In this document: positions 1 to 11,345 of the stretch, piece by piece | Layout of the letters: every line of letters begins with the position of its first letter | How positions within the stretch are numbered: position 1 is the first letter of the stretch | Source of the DNA: Symbiodinium natans | Lineage: Eukaryota; Sar; Dinophyceae; Suessiales; Symbiodiniaceae | NCBI GenBank assembly: GCA_905221605.1 | Contig: CAJNDS010002568.1 | Span: 1,008,913 to 1,072,912, forward strand | DNA: 64,000 nucleotides | Direction: 5' to 3' | The notes under the pieces: generated by a model | What the model saw: the letters and a program-made list of their open reading frames with translations, nothing else | What the model was told of the DNA's origin: nothing | Database searches by the model: none | Program-made: the position numbers and the translations under genes

Positions 1-479
1 AGCTACTCATAAGGTACTTCAGGAATTCTGTATAGGCCATGGAACAGGGCAGCTGCGCGGAACGAGAGCTTCGTAGTGCTTTTAAGGTTTAGGGTCTAGG
101 GCACCACACCCGTTGAGGGTAACTTGGTTGAGGAGTTTAGGGCTTAGGGTGTAAGGTTGACGGTTTTTCAATCAGGGAGGCAGCCTTAGCCATATTCCTC
201 GGCAAAGACGGGCGGGAAGGAAGCTCCTGGAAGGACCACATGAACCTCCCAAAAATGTGGGTTTAGGGTTTAGGGTTTAGGGTTTAGGGTTTAGGGTACA
301 CTCTGCCCCTTGCACTTGGGGGCTTCTCCAAACAAAGACGAGTCCTTCATGGGGAACGAGCGGACGTAGGTAGCTAATGGGCCCCTAAACTCCAGACTCC
401 TTCTTCTAAGGTCTATAGAGGGACATCAGAGGACTGGAGCTTTCAAATACAATCCCCCAAAACCCTAAACCCTAAAAAA

Positions 480-547
480 CTTGGTAGCCCAGTAACCGGG
501 AACGCATAACAGAAGAAAGGGGTAAAGGGTACCACTGGGCTACCAAG
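480..547. mobile_element. MITE family K, uninterrupted copy (K1)
   Basis: A 68-bp element with 13-bp terminal inverted repeats, CTTGGTAGCCCAG at the left and its complement ending CTACCAAG at the right. It shares the right-hand AAAGGGTACC block with the longer copies at 33926 and 36331, but has no telomere-repeat array inside. The insertion site is within CCCTAAA-like DNA. The flanks are AAAA and TAAA, so a 4-bp target duplication is only approximate here. Confidence 0.75.
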
Positions 548-1919
548 TAAACCCTAATTCTAAACCCAAAACCCAAAACCCAAAACCCTAACCCAAGAAA
601 GTCACTGCTCTCCCCCCCCCCCCCCCCGGTTCTCCTGCCTGTAGCTGCGCAGCGCACTGCTGGCGCTCAGCGGCCAAGTCGTCCTGTGTTTGTTGTTGGG
701 GTTTGTTTAGGGTTTAGGGTTTAGGGTTTAGGGTTTAGGGTTCAGGGTTCAGGGTTTAGGGTTTGGGGTTGAAGGAGGGCACAGGGATTAGAGTGGACGA
801 TCTATAAGTCTCGTAGGATTTAGGCTTCAATCGTTTTCTGGGGCTCCAGGTGACGGTGCCCTTGAGGGGCGGGGGAGCCTAAGGATTGCCAAGCAAGAGA
901 GGGTTTAGCTTTCAGGGTTTAGGGTTTAGGGTTTGGGGGTAAGGGGTCCCTGAGCCTTCCCCCCAGAGCCCCCGTAGGGCGGAAATCCTAAACCCTAAGC
1001 CCTACACCAATACCCTACACCCTAAACCCTGAGGTTTGTATGGGCAGCATTCTAAACTAAAGTGACTTGCTGGGGGCCCTTTAGTTGTTTCCACCAAATT
1101 CCGGGGCACCGTGCTACGATCGGAAACCCGAAAAGATCATTTAGAATAACCCCCCCAATATTAGTTGGGCTTAGAGCTCAGGGCTCTGGATTCCGCATCA
1201 TTCCGCCCGCAGCCACGAAAATCCAGCATTCGTCAAGGAACATCAGGGCCCACATTCAGCGGAGCAGCCTGGGCCAGCTTTGAATGCCTTATGGTGGCTC
1301 AGGAGCCAACCCTAAACCCTAAACCCTAAACCCTAAACCCTAAACCCTAAACCCTAAACCCTAAACCCCCAAAACCGCCGAACGCACCGAGCGTCCTTCA
1401 AGGACTGGCGCACGCAAATTGATGAACAAAAAAGCCAGTCCAATAGGCTCCCCGCTGAAAAACAGCTGCGAGTTCGGGCTTACACCCTAAAACCCCAACC
1501 ACCTAAAACCTAAACCCTAAACCCTAAACCCACCTAAAACCTAAATTCTAAAAATCCTAAAACATCCCTCAAACCCTAAACCCTAAACCCCTGAAACCCC
1601 GAAGGGGTTGAGAAGGGGTTGAGTTTGGGGGACACACAAGGATTGGAAGGGCCATGGAAGTACAAAATCCATTCTGGAATCACGGACGGTAGGGTTTAGG
1701 GTTTAGGGTTTAGGGTTTAGGGTTTAGGGTTTAGGGTTTAAGGTTTAGGGTTTAGGGTTTAGGATTTAGGGTTCAGGGTTTCGGGGTTTAGGGCTTAGGG
1801 TCAAGATCAGCCGCACCTGCAGGACTAAGCTCAAATACGCCCTGCACTCTTGAACCCTAAACCCTAAACCCTAAACCCTAAACCCTAAACCCTAAACCCT
1901 AAACCCTAAACCTTAATAA

Positions 1920-2041
1920 TCCTAGGGTAGTTACATGGTCCCTTAATGATGGGCGACCCCTTCTATACCCCCTTTATACCCTAAAACAGAACCCTTTGAA
2001 GAAGGTAACGGACCATATTAAGGGCTCATATAACTACACAT
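1920..2041. mobile_element. MITE-like element, family G
   Basis: AT-richer unit beginning CCTAGGGTAGTTACATGG with a central ACCCCTTCTATACCC block and a GAACCCTTTGAAGAAGGTAA segment. Diverged relatives occur at about 39354-39545 and 18834-18925, so this is a dispersed family. Terminal inverted repeats are weak (TGGTCCCTTAATG against CATATTAAGGGCTCA). No coding capacity. Confidence 0.5.
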
Positions 2042-2122
2042 AGACATAAAATGACATAAAACATGTCGTAGGTCCTAACTCACAACCCCTCCCCCCCTTC
2101 AGAGAACGTAACAATCATATTA

Positions 2123-2399
<277 letters not shown>

Positions 2400-2563
2400 C
2401 TCAAAGGTAACCCCGAAGAACAGGGGAAACCTAAAGTAGTAACCAGGGCATACGGTACCTGTGGACATACAAAAATCCAAGGCTACGTCTCCCAAGAGTG
2501 CTACCCTAAACCCTAAACCCTAAACCCCAAACCCTAAGACCCAAAAGGGTGCCCCTTTCTTGC

Positions 2564-2638
2564 CTAAAAAGGACTGATGTCAAGGATCCTAACACTAAAG
2601 AATGAGGCAATATCGGGGCACTCCTTGGCAGCGTCAAC
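2564..2638 (-). CDS. Candidate 3'-terminal exon, possibly the kinesin tail
   Basis: On the minus strand a pyrimidine-rich stretch ends in CTTAG, followed by GTTGACGCTGCC. The frame reads VDAAKECPDIASFF and continues to a TAG stop, 24 residues in all. The acceptor followed by GT matches the style of the kinesin exons upstream on this strand, and no further minus-strand exon was seen below it. It may be the last exon of the kinesin gene, but there is no family motif, so this rests only on splice-site style and strand. Confidence 0.33.
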   Translation of the reverse strand, partial: VDAAKECPDIASFFSVRILDISPF

Positions 2639-2759
2639 CTAAGCCCTGAAAAAAAACGGAAAGCTCTGAACGCTACGTCTGCAGATAAGGGTTTAGGTTT
2701 TCAGGGCCAACACTAAACTCCCTAAACCCTTACCCCCCCCCCCCCCCCCCCAAGCAAAA

Positions 2760-2760
<1 letters not shown>

Positions 2761-2799
<39 letters not shown>
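2761..2799. repeat. (GA)n microsatellite
   Basis: About 19 GA units directly after a C homopolymer at 2737-2752. Confidence 0.95.
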
Positions 2800-2800
<1 letters not shown>

Positions 2801-3376
2801 AATATAGGGGTCGGAATAATTTTCTTACAATATTCTTATTCCCTTATGGTCTCTTTGTACTTATACCATAATAACCCCCAAAGGCCCCTACAGTAGCCCT
2901 AAACCCTAAACCCTAAACCTAAACCCTTCCCCTAACCCCTAAACCCTAAACCCAGGAACCCTAAACCTGCAAAGCCAACCCCGAAGAGTCCTCGACGGGA
3001 CGGCCGGACAACTGGGGACTCGCTCTCTGCTGCACCTGCGCAGTTGAGACACGTGGCGTTTGGGGGTTTAGGGTTTAGGGTTTAGGGCTAGGGTTTAGGG
3101 TATTTAGGGTATTTAGAGTTTAGGGCTTTAGGCCAATGTAGGATTCAGAGATTAGCGTCGTTGGGTTTTGGGGCCAACATAGGTTTGGGCTTGAGGTTAA
3201 AGGCTTAGACACCATTACGCAAGTGAGGGTGTAAGGATCTATGATCTCTGGGGTCTTCTTTCCGGGGCCTTCTTTCCAGCTCGACCAACTGTATGAACGT
3301 GCTTGGCTTTGGCGCTCAGGCCCCCACATGCTGCGGCTTATCTGCAGCTACTACCTTGCGGAACTTCTCGGACTCT

Positions 3377-3548
3377 GCACCCAGAGAGCCCAATACCCCT
3401 TAATTATCCCGCCGCCGTTGAAACCGTACCCTATTTTTATTGAACGTTAGCGTTTTGCCTAGGTGAAATGCTTGTTTTGGCAGGTTTAAGGCCCTTGATA
3501 TGATTTAAGCTATATTCCGTTTTCGAGGGGTATTGGGCTGTTTGGGCA
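3377..3548. mobile_element. MITE family C copy
   Basis: Terminal inverted repeats: left AGAGAGCCCAATACCCCTTA, right GAGGGGTATTGGGCTGTTTG. The family member at 14673 has the same ends. The interior contains TTTAAGCTATATTCCG, shared with that copy. It lies within telomere-like repeat DNA. Confidence 0.65.
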
Positions 3549-4453
3549 AGTCTTCAAATTCACTGGGCCTCTGAAAAGCAAGGCCGCCAACATGCAACGA
3601 CATCTTAGCTTGCACCTAAACCCTAAACCCTAAACCCTAAACCCAAAACCCAAACCCCTAACCCCTAACCCCTAAACACCTCTCTAAGTCCTACAACCTT
3701 CAGCTGCAAGACCAGCTGGTAAGACTCATACAAGCTTGAGGTTCAGGGTAGTTATGAGTAGGAAAACCAAGTGCCCTAAAGAGGGTTATAAGTCTAGCTG
3801 CCATACTTATAGCCCTATAGCCCTACTTCTAGCTACCCATGCCAACAAACACAAATCCCTGAGCGCCAGTGGACCTCTTCTTGTAGGCTTTTCACCTGTC
3901 GTGGTGAAGCAAAGGTTTTGGGTTTCGGGGTACCCTAAACCCTAAGGTTTGGGTTTCAGTGCGGATCCATTGGTTTGCACACACACACACATACACATGC
4001 GCAGAGGCTCCCAACTCCTGTCGCTGTCATGTTCTCATGGTTGAACATAAAGCCGGTAAGTCTGCAGAGTCAAGAGGGTGCCCTTCTTGTTTGAACGTGC
4101 CTTTAAGGGAGCCACACAAAAAGGATTCAGGGCAGTGCTACGCCTTGTATATATATATATATATGTATACATATGTATGTGGTTAAGGATTTACATAGGG
4201 TTTAGGGCTTAGGTTACTCAGAACCTGACAAAATCGGCCAAAGGCGACATGGATGAAATTGGCCCAAGCGTCTCAAGCAGTGGCACATTGTGGTAGGTTC
4301 CCAAAACGGGGTCCCTTCCTTCTCGAGAATACGGGCCCTCATATACAGCTTATCCTAGAAGGGCCCAGGATTGGATCAAACTCTGTAGCCTAAACCCTGC
4401 TGCACCCGAAACCCTAAACTATAAACCCTAACCCTAAGCCTAAACCCTAAATC

Positions 4454-4559
4454 CTGAGCCCAACTCCCTGGCCTGGTTGTGAAGCTGCGCGATAATCTCA
4501 CGCTGCTTGACGATGAGCGACTGCTCCTGAAGTCTTCTTTCGGGTATGGGCTTGTGGGT
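4454..4559 (-). CDS. Candidate coiled-coil exon, possibly the kinesin stalk
   Basis: On the minus strand, after an acceptor ending GTAG, the frame reads THKPIPERRLQEQ then KQREIIAQLHNQARELGS, 35 residues. The charge and leucine pattern is typical of a coiled coil. The segment ends CAG followed by GATTTAGGG, so a GA-type donor made of telomere-like sequence is possible. It lies on the same strand and downstream of the kinesin motor exons, where a stalk would be expected. The sequence shows the coil-like composition; membership of the kinesin gene is inference. Confidence 0.42.
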
Positions 4560-5334
4560 CTACGGTTTAGGGTTTAGGGTTTGGGGATTGCCTTTGATAG
4601 GCGATCCGAAGTATGGGCCCTTAATTTGGGTCCCCTGTGATACAACCCTTATATACACTATGCACAATAAATCCCGTGCTTCGGATCCCTTTAACTCCCT
4701 TTAGACAAGGGTAACCATACAAAGGGCCCATGGTTCCAACCTCAGAGTTCGTAGGGCTAAGGGTGTTTAGGGTTTAGGGTTTAGGGTTTAGGGTTTGGGG
4801 TTTGGGGTTTAGGGTTTAGGGTTTGAGGTTTAGGGTTTAGGGGTTTGGGGTTTAGGGCTTTACGTTTCGGGGTGTCTGGGGGTTTATTGGGGCTATTAGG
4901 GCTTGCGGGAGTTTAGGGTTTAAAGACAAGTTGGCAGGGCTATCCGGCTTCCTCGCGACTGTTTGGGGGTGTCAGGTGGGATCCGCAGATAAGTCTTCCG
5001 GGCATTCCCTCCCAAACGATTCGTGTACCCATAAAGAGTTTTCACGCACAGAAGAAGCTCATAAGGGACTCTCAAACAACTATCTTTGGAACCCAAATCC
5101 TACCTTTATTTACCGGGATTGCCGATAAATCCGTCAAGGGCAAAAACTGCGAAAAACTAGGTACTCTCACTTCCTTGCACTCAAATCCGGAACCCTGAGC
5201 CCTAAAAACCCCTGAAGTTCTGAACCTACACCCCTAACGCCTTCAAACCCTGAACCTGACTGGGTTTAGGGTTTAGGGTTGAGGGCTTAGGTTTACTTAA
5301 GAACTGACCATATACGGCCCTAAGCCGCCTAAAC

Positions 5335-5397
5335 CCCGAATGCCCCCTGCGCCTTGCTGACAAGGACTGGCTTGGCTACGCAGCGAACCTCCGCAGC
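5335..5397 (-). CDS. Candidate small exon of unknown product
   Basis: Minus strand: acceptor CCGACAG, 21 codons starting AAEVRCVAKPVLVSK, then GGG followed by GTTTAGG, which would be a donor made from a telomere-like unit. Both ends are in phase 0. The plus strand of the same segment is also open (DWLGYAANLRSLS), so the strand is not certain. If the minus reading is right it falls between the kinesin motor and the coiled-coil exon. Confidence 0.3.
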
Positions 5398-5962
5398 CTG
5401 TCGGTGGGTTTGGTTTAGGGCTTTAAGGGTTCAGGGTCCAGGGCCCAGGGTTTAGGGTTTTAAGGGTTAAGGGTTTTAAGGGTTAAGGGTTGAGGGTTTT
5501 AAGGGTTCAGGGTTGAGGGTTTAGGGCTAGGGGGGGTACTTGGAGGTTCATGGTACTTGGCAACTCAATGATCAATTTTAACCTTATTAGGGTACTTAAG
5601 TGGCTTCTATGTGGGTTAAAACTACACTTCTAATGGGTTACTAAGTTTGAAGGGTGTAGGGTTTAGGGTTTTACGGGTTTTGGGGTTTCAGGGCTTGACG
5701 GGCTTAGGATCCAAGGGTTTCGGACTTGAGCTGTAGAAATGTTGAGGATTCTTAAAGGTCTTAACCCTAAACCTAACCCTCAACCCTGAACCCTAAACCC
5801 TCAGAAGGGTGTAGGGTTCAGGGATTGTGGTTTACATAGGTCGAAAATGAAGGGCTTATATGGTCCCTGACCTGCGAGCCTCCATCCCTAAACCCTAAAC
5901 CCTAAAATGTCATCGCGGAACTTTAGGGCTCAGGATTCGGGCTGAAAGAGGTTATGAGTTGG

Positions 5963-6061
5963 GATGTTCTTCCTGAAACAAAACAACAGTCCCTAATACG
6001 GGTTGTAATAAGGGGTACTATACTTCCATTAAGGACTGCTAGTATGAGGGGGAACATCCCA
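5963..6061. mobile_element. MITE family B copy
   Basis: Ends GGGATGTTC and GGGGGAACATCCC are inverted. The interior carries AACAGTCC and GGACTGCTAGTAT, as in the other family B copies at 18299, 24764, 57819 and 58967. Confidence 0.65.
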
Positions 6062-7119
6062 AATGTTGTGAGTTATGAGCCCACGTGGCTTCTCGAAGGG
6101 TTGCAAGGGCCTAGGGGTCGAGGGTTTAGGGTCTATGGGGGTGTAGGGCTTCAGGGTTTAGGGTTTAGGGTAGGGCTTCAGGGATTAGGGTTCAGACGTT
6201 TGGCCGTAGGGTTTGATAGTTAGGTTTCACGGTTTTGGGGCTTTTCGGGCGTGAGACCTGTTGGGGTTTAAAGTTCAGGGTACTACTTGAAGGCACCGGG
6301 TATCCTAATCGATCGTCTCCCACGGGTACGCGCAGGAGCTCGACAACACTTAGAACTGCATGATCCACCTACACTGGAGCACCACCATCTCATCTCATTG
6401 CAACCCACAGAAATTGAAGACGAATGACGAACCTGCAGCAGCTCATATATTATCTATCTTCTGAGGTTGTAGTTGTTGGTATTTGAACACCATGCTGCAT
6501 GATGTTCCGTAATGGCATGAGGGGCGCTATACGTGTATGGTATATGGCTAGGGCCCCCCTAAACCCGAAACCCTAAACCCGAATGAAGCCTTAAAGCCCA
6601 AACCATCCTTCTTTAGTTAGACAGACTTGCCACGAAAACTATCACAAGGCGACACAAACCCTCTAACCCTTTCTGATTGTTAGTACGTCTCAGTGGGGAG
6701 GATGATCAAGGGTCCTAAGTCATGGTTTAGGGTTTAGGGTTGATGGAGTTTAGGCTGGAAGGCTCATGTTTCTTCAGGGTTTGGCTCTAGGCTACGCAGA
6801 AGGGGATTGATTAAGGGCCATATGTATGAGCGCCAAGACCTCTTACACACCAGTCGTCTCAACTCACTTGCTAAAGTACTTGAGTGCCCGGGGGGTTATA
6901 CATAGGGGTTTACGATGGCCCTGAGAACCCTCTGACAAACATTCCTGATTATAATCTTCTTAAACCCAACAAGGGGAAAAACCCTAAACCCTGAACTCTG
7001 AACCCTAACCCTCAACCCTAAACCCTAAGCCAAAACCCTAAAACCCAAAACCCAAAACCCTGAAACCCTAAACCCTAAACCCTAAACCCTAAACCTTAGG
7101 GTTTGGGGTTCAGGATCTC

Positions 7120-7196
7120 AAGGCCAGGGCCTTCTGCGCGAATCGCAGCGTCGTGAGGCTTTGCTCAACGGCATCGGCGGCGGGCGTCAAAGTGAC
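7120..7196 (-). CDS. Kinesin motor domain exon (TLRFA region)
   Basis: On the minus strand after ATGAG the frame reads VTLTPAADA then VEQSLTTLRFAQKALAL. This is the end of the kinesin motor, where the family has a V-S-P-A segment followed by E-T-L-x-T-L-R-F-A. Phase 0 at the start joins exactly to the preceding exon at 8650-8704. The right edge is uncertain, since the frame meets a stop after AGATCC, so a GA-type donor near 7119 is assumed. Telomere-like arrays flank it on both sides. Confidence 0.88.
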
Positions 7197-7633
7197 CTCA
7201 TTTCAGGCCAACCCTATACACCCAAAACCCTAAACCCTAAACCCTAAACCCTGAGTTTATGTTTGCTTCCTGTGTCGTGCTGAAGCAGCCGGAGCCACTC
7301 TGGCCTTGTATAATCCTGAACTCTTTGAAGCCTGAGCCCACAAACCTTAAACACCATAAGCCCCTAACCCTGAATCAAACCCTGTAAACCCCGAACCAAA
7401 CCATTCAACGTTGCCCCTATTCCCTGTGACCTCTGTGGGGTTTCCGACAATTGGGGGTTGCTTGTAACCCTAAACCCGAAACCCTAAGCCCTAAACCCTA
7501 AACCCTTTTTCAAGGGGATTCTACTAGGTTTTGGGGCCCTCTTCTTGGAAAAACCATGTGCAGCGCATATGCCAACAGCGAGGCATGAGCCAAGCTAACC
7601 ATAGGGTTTAGGGTTTAGGGTTGGGGTTTGGGG

Positions 7634-7710
7634 CCTAAACCCTAAACCCTAAACCCTAAACCCTAAACCCTAAACCCTAAACCCTAAACCCTAAACCCTA
7701 AACCCTAAAC
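7634..7710. repeat. (CCCTAAA)n array
   Basis: About ten uninterrupted CCCTAAA units, lying inside the predicted kinesin intron between 7197 and 8649. It is one of more than a hundred such arrays in the window. Confidence 0.97.
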
Positions 7711-8649
7711 AGACGCTGGAAAATCAAACATACACTTCTTAGGCATGAGTAGCTGCAACAGGAACCCAGAAGCCAAAAAACCATATTAAAGTATAGTACT
7801 CCAAAATCCTGAACCCTGGAACCCTAAACCCTAAACCCTAAACCCCGGAGGACACCTTAACCGACGAAGACGTGGGCTGATGGAGTTGCATGTGTTAGGG
7901 TTTAGGGCTTTTTTAGGGTTAGGGTTTAGGGTTTAGGGTTTCGGGTTTAGGGTTTAGGGTTTCGGGTTTAGGGTTAGGGTTTAGGGTTAGGGCTTAGGGT
8001 TTAGGGGTCAGGGTTCATGGTTTAGGGTGGTCCATATTGCAACACGGAGCCTTCTTCCGCAATACCCGAAGAAAGACCATGATTTACACAAAGAAGCAGC
8101 CCCTAAACCACGAAACAAAGCATCAAGCTCGAAAAAAAAAAAAACATTATCCGGAACCTTTCTCAACCCCATCCAAACCCCAAGCTCTAGGAACCCAACC
8201 TTGAACCTTGAAACCCTAAACCCTAAACCCCAAACCCCAATCCCTAAACCCTATACCCCAACCACCAATGGAGAACCCAAAGCTGCCAACAAAAAAACCA
8301 CCCTGATTCCTAAATCTGCCGAAAAGTTCGTCCAAAAACTCGGAGCACTCAACCGACAATGCCCCAGAGTCACCCGAACACCCCATCCCTGCCCAAAATC
8401 CTCCTAAACCCTGAACCTCAAACCCGAAAGCATATTTTAAAGCCCTGAAGCCCTCTAGAACCCTAGAACTGCGGAAGCCTAGAGCTGTGGAACCCAACCC
8501 TTCAAGCCCTAAACCCTAAAGCCCTGCAACTGTGGAACCCTTCAAGAAGCCTAAGCCCTGAACACTAAACCCTAAACCCTAAACCCTAAACCCTAAACCC
8601 TAAACCCTAAACCCTAAACCCTAAACCCTAAACCCTCTGAGACTGGGGC

Positions 8650-8704
8650 TAAGAGGCCCGTGCGGGAGTTGCCCCCGAGATGCACCGACAGCAGGCGCGT
8701 CAGC
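8650..8704 (-). CDS. Kinesin motor domain exon (LTRLL ... LGGNSRT)
   Basis: Minus strand, acceptor TTGAG. One base completes a Lys codon carried over from the exon at 10444-10484, then the frame reads LTRLLSVHLGGNSRTGLL. Kinesins have RDSKLTRLL followed by LGGNSRT (alpha-4 region), so the junction with the upstream exon restores RDS-K-LTRLL exactly. The donor is TTA followed by GCCCC, a GC-type 5' splice site in phase 0 that joins to VTLTPAA in the next exon. Confidence 0.92.
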
Positions 8705-8805
8705 CTCAAGTTGACGCAACTTCCGCAAAGCCCGGGAAGCTAGGGATTAGGGTTTAGGGTTTAGGGTATATATATATATACATATATATATATAGGTTAG
8801 GGTGT

Positions 8806-8925
8806 AGGGGTTTAGGGGTTTAGGGGCTTAGGGGCTTAGGGGCTTAGGGGTTTAGGGGTTTAGGGGTTTAGGGGTTTAGGGGTTTAGGGGTTTAGGGGTT
8901 TAGGGGTTTAGGGGTTTAGATTAGG
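8806..8925. repeat. (GGGGTTTA)n variant array
   Basis: About fourteen copies of an 8-mer with one extra G compared with the telomere-like heptamer, some with C for T (GGGGCTTA). The homogeneity of the variant within this one locus points to local amplification. Confidence 0.95.
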
Positions 8926-9086
8926 GTTTTGGGCCTCAGATCGGCGAGACGCGTTTCGGCGAACCTTCCTAAATCTTCGTACGAGTCGTGGATTCCTTAC
9001 TTCTATGATTTGCTTAATTAAGCACCCCCAAAAAAGCAAAGATCCCTATATTGAATGCCCTTATGAGGAAGAACATTTTCGCTTTT

Positions 9087-9127
9087 TGCTTATTTTTTTT
9101 TTTTTTTTTGGGGGGGGGGGGGGGGGG
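9087..9127. repeat. Poly-T / poly-G homopolymer pair
   Basis: A T run leads directly into a G run of about 19. Similar G or C runs occur at 9370, 37260-37310, 38353, 45540, 52103, 55696 and 55803. They are likely slippage-prone and may be assembly-sensitive. Confidence 0.9.
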
Positions 9128-10443
9128 TTCTTGAGCAAATAGTGCCCCCAAACCCTAAACCCTAAACCCTAAACGCCAAACCCTAAACCCTAAACCCTTG
9201 TGTAGACTTAGAAGGGGCATTCCAGTCTGTGATTCGGAGAAGCATCAAGCTTGGAAGTGCCTGGCCTAGAAACCCAAGGACCCTAAACCCTAAACCCTAA
9301 ACCCTAAACCGTGTTGCAGGTGTAGGGTTTAGGGTTTAGTTCAGGGGGTGTTGTAGGGTTTAGGGTTTGGGGGGGGGGGGGGGGGGGGTAAGGTAAGGTT
9401 CAGGGTGTAGGGTGTGGGGTGGGGGGTAAGTGGGGGTCCAAGACTATTATTGCCATTACTACTATTACTACTGCTTTTATTGTTATCACTACTGCTACTA
9501 TGATGTACTACTGTTTACGAAACTGTACAATTGTTAAACCATTATTGCTGCCATTATTGTTATTACTATACTAGTTTGTGAGTGCTATGATGAGTATTAT
9601 CGGGTGGCTGGCCTGAGGCTTCCAACGGCACGGCGTTCACGCATTTCGGGCGCTTTCGAAGATTTAGGGCGTGGACTGTAGGGATACGCCCCTAAACCCT
9701 AAACCCTAAACCCTAAGCCCTAAGCCCCAAGCCCCAAGCCCTAAACCCTAAGCCCTAAACCCTAAACTTAGATCAGCTATTTAGGGATGTTCGGGGTGGG
9801 GGAGGGGGGGGGGGTGGGGTCGTGTTAACCTCCTAACCCCCACAATCAGGGAAAGAGCTTGGGTGCTTGTCCATAGGCTTTGGGGGCCAAGGCAACCAAG
9901 CCTGCCTTCTCAAGGGTTTAGGGTTTAGGGTTTAGGGTTTAGGGTTCAACACGAGCTTCCCAAAACCCGACGCCCCCCCAAACCCTATGCAAGCGCTCAA
10001 CCCATGCAAGCCCAAAGTAAACCGAGAACAAAACCAAGCCAAAACCCCAAGTCCTAGAACGCCCCACAAGCGGAACCGACGATTCATCTCCAAGCATCAA
10101 CCTGCAAACCCCTTGACAACATGGGCAAAGCTAAACTTCCTATTCGTACTAGTAGCTGTTGTAACTACTACACCCCCACCCCACCGCCCCCACAACCCTA
10201 AACCCTAAAGCCCAAACCCAAACCCCAAACCCCAAACCCCAACCCCAAACCCCAAACCCTAACCCCACCTACCCAAAATATCACGGTTCAGCTCCATGGG
10301 GCAGGTAGTATTAAGGGTTTAGGGTCCAGGGTTTAGGGTAGACTTAGCATGTAACCTCAAAACCCAAAACCCAAAACCCTAAACCCTAAACCCTCAACCC
10401 TAAGCCCTGAACCCAAAACCAAACCCTGACCTCAGGCTGCCAC

Positions 10444-10484
10444 TTGGAGTCCCGAAACGGCACATGGTCACCCTCCTCGCCGGC
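10444..10484 (-). CDS. Kinesin motor domain exon (HVPFRDSK)
   Basis: Minus strand: acceptor CACCCAAG, then AGEEGDHVPFRDS plus two bases of Lys, then the donor GTGGCAG. HVPYRDSKLTRLL is one of the most conserved kinesin blocks, and this exon plus the next one gives it without any mismatch in phase. The exon is only 41 nt. The upstream intron (10485-13598) holds the complete FNIP-repeat gene at 11346-13364. Confidence 0.92.
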
Positions 10485-10869
10485 CTTGGGTGGAGCCATC
10501 AAGTTCATAGAGGGTTTAGGGTTTAGGGTTTTTGGTTTCTTGATGGCCATCAGTCCATGTGGTTCTTGGGCTATGACGCTGAAACCTCTTTTCAGGATTC
10601 TTTGGCACCCTGCGAGGAAGAAGGGTTTAGGGGTTTGGGGGCTTAGGGTTTACGGTTTAGGGTTTAGGACTGAGGGTTTGCGGTTTAGGGTTTAGGACTT
10701 AGGGTGGGTTTGGGGGTTCTTCGGGTCAAACCTGGGAGATGGCTTATCATAGGCCCGGTCGAAGAAGCCTTTTGAGGGTTTAGGGTTTAGAGTTAGGGTT
10801 TAGGGTTTGGGGTTTGGGGTTTAGGGGTTTGGGGTTTAGGGTTTAGCAAAGCTCAGGTGTGGGAGCCCA

Positions 10870-11035
10870 CGTGTGGGTTTACGAAAATGGGGAACCACTA
10901 AAGTAGCCCCTCAAATAATAGGATTCCCTTGCAAATCTAAGGGTCCATGTACCTAAATAGGGAATACTTAGGCCTTGATGTACGTGCTATACAGGGTAGT
11001 TGGGGCCAACAAGGTACCCCTAATATCGTAAGCCG
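10870..11035. mobile_element. MITE-like element, family E
   Basis: Contains the block GGGTTTACGAAAATGGGGAA and ends near AAGGTACCCCTAATATCG. The blocks recur at 16540-16640 and 49800-49935 (TACGAAAATA, AAGGTACCCC). It is non-coding. Confidence 0.5.
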
Positions 11036-11345
11036 TGAAGATCTTTGTGATCTGGTTTCGGGTTTAGGGTTCTGGTTTTAAGGTGTAGGGTTTTGGGTTT
11101 AGAGCAGAGGGGCCCCAGCCCACTCCAATCTACGCATCGATCCTGCAGCTTCACCCTAAACCAAAACCGGAAACCCTGAAACCGCTAAACCCTAAACCTC
11201 CACACCCTAAACCCTCAACCCTAAACCCTCAATCCTAAACCCTCAACCCGAAACCCTAAACCCTCAACCCTCCGAACATGGCGGGCGAGAATGCGAGATC
11301 GGCTGCACATTTCGCCAACCCCTTTTCCACTCGCAACCCCGGAGC

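Larger units (their letters stand above)
1..2060. repeat. Telomere-like repeat-laced DNA without confident gene
   Basis: Short unique segments of 50 to 150 bp alternate with arrays of TTTAGGG (for example 1690-1800) and CCCTAAA (1309-1367, 1855-1915). Array orientation switches repeatedly. Several unique segments (165-258, 1375-1480) are open in frames on both strands and could be small exons, but nothing was recognised. The long frames here run through the repeats and are not taken as genes. Confidence 0.7.

Noticed and set aside
8940-9000. RFAETRLADL frame on minus, resembling the kinesin L-x-D-L motif
   Set aside because: It is out of order relative to DLAGNER at 15860-15916, and lies between the HVPFRDSK and LTRLL exons, which join directly.
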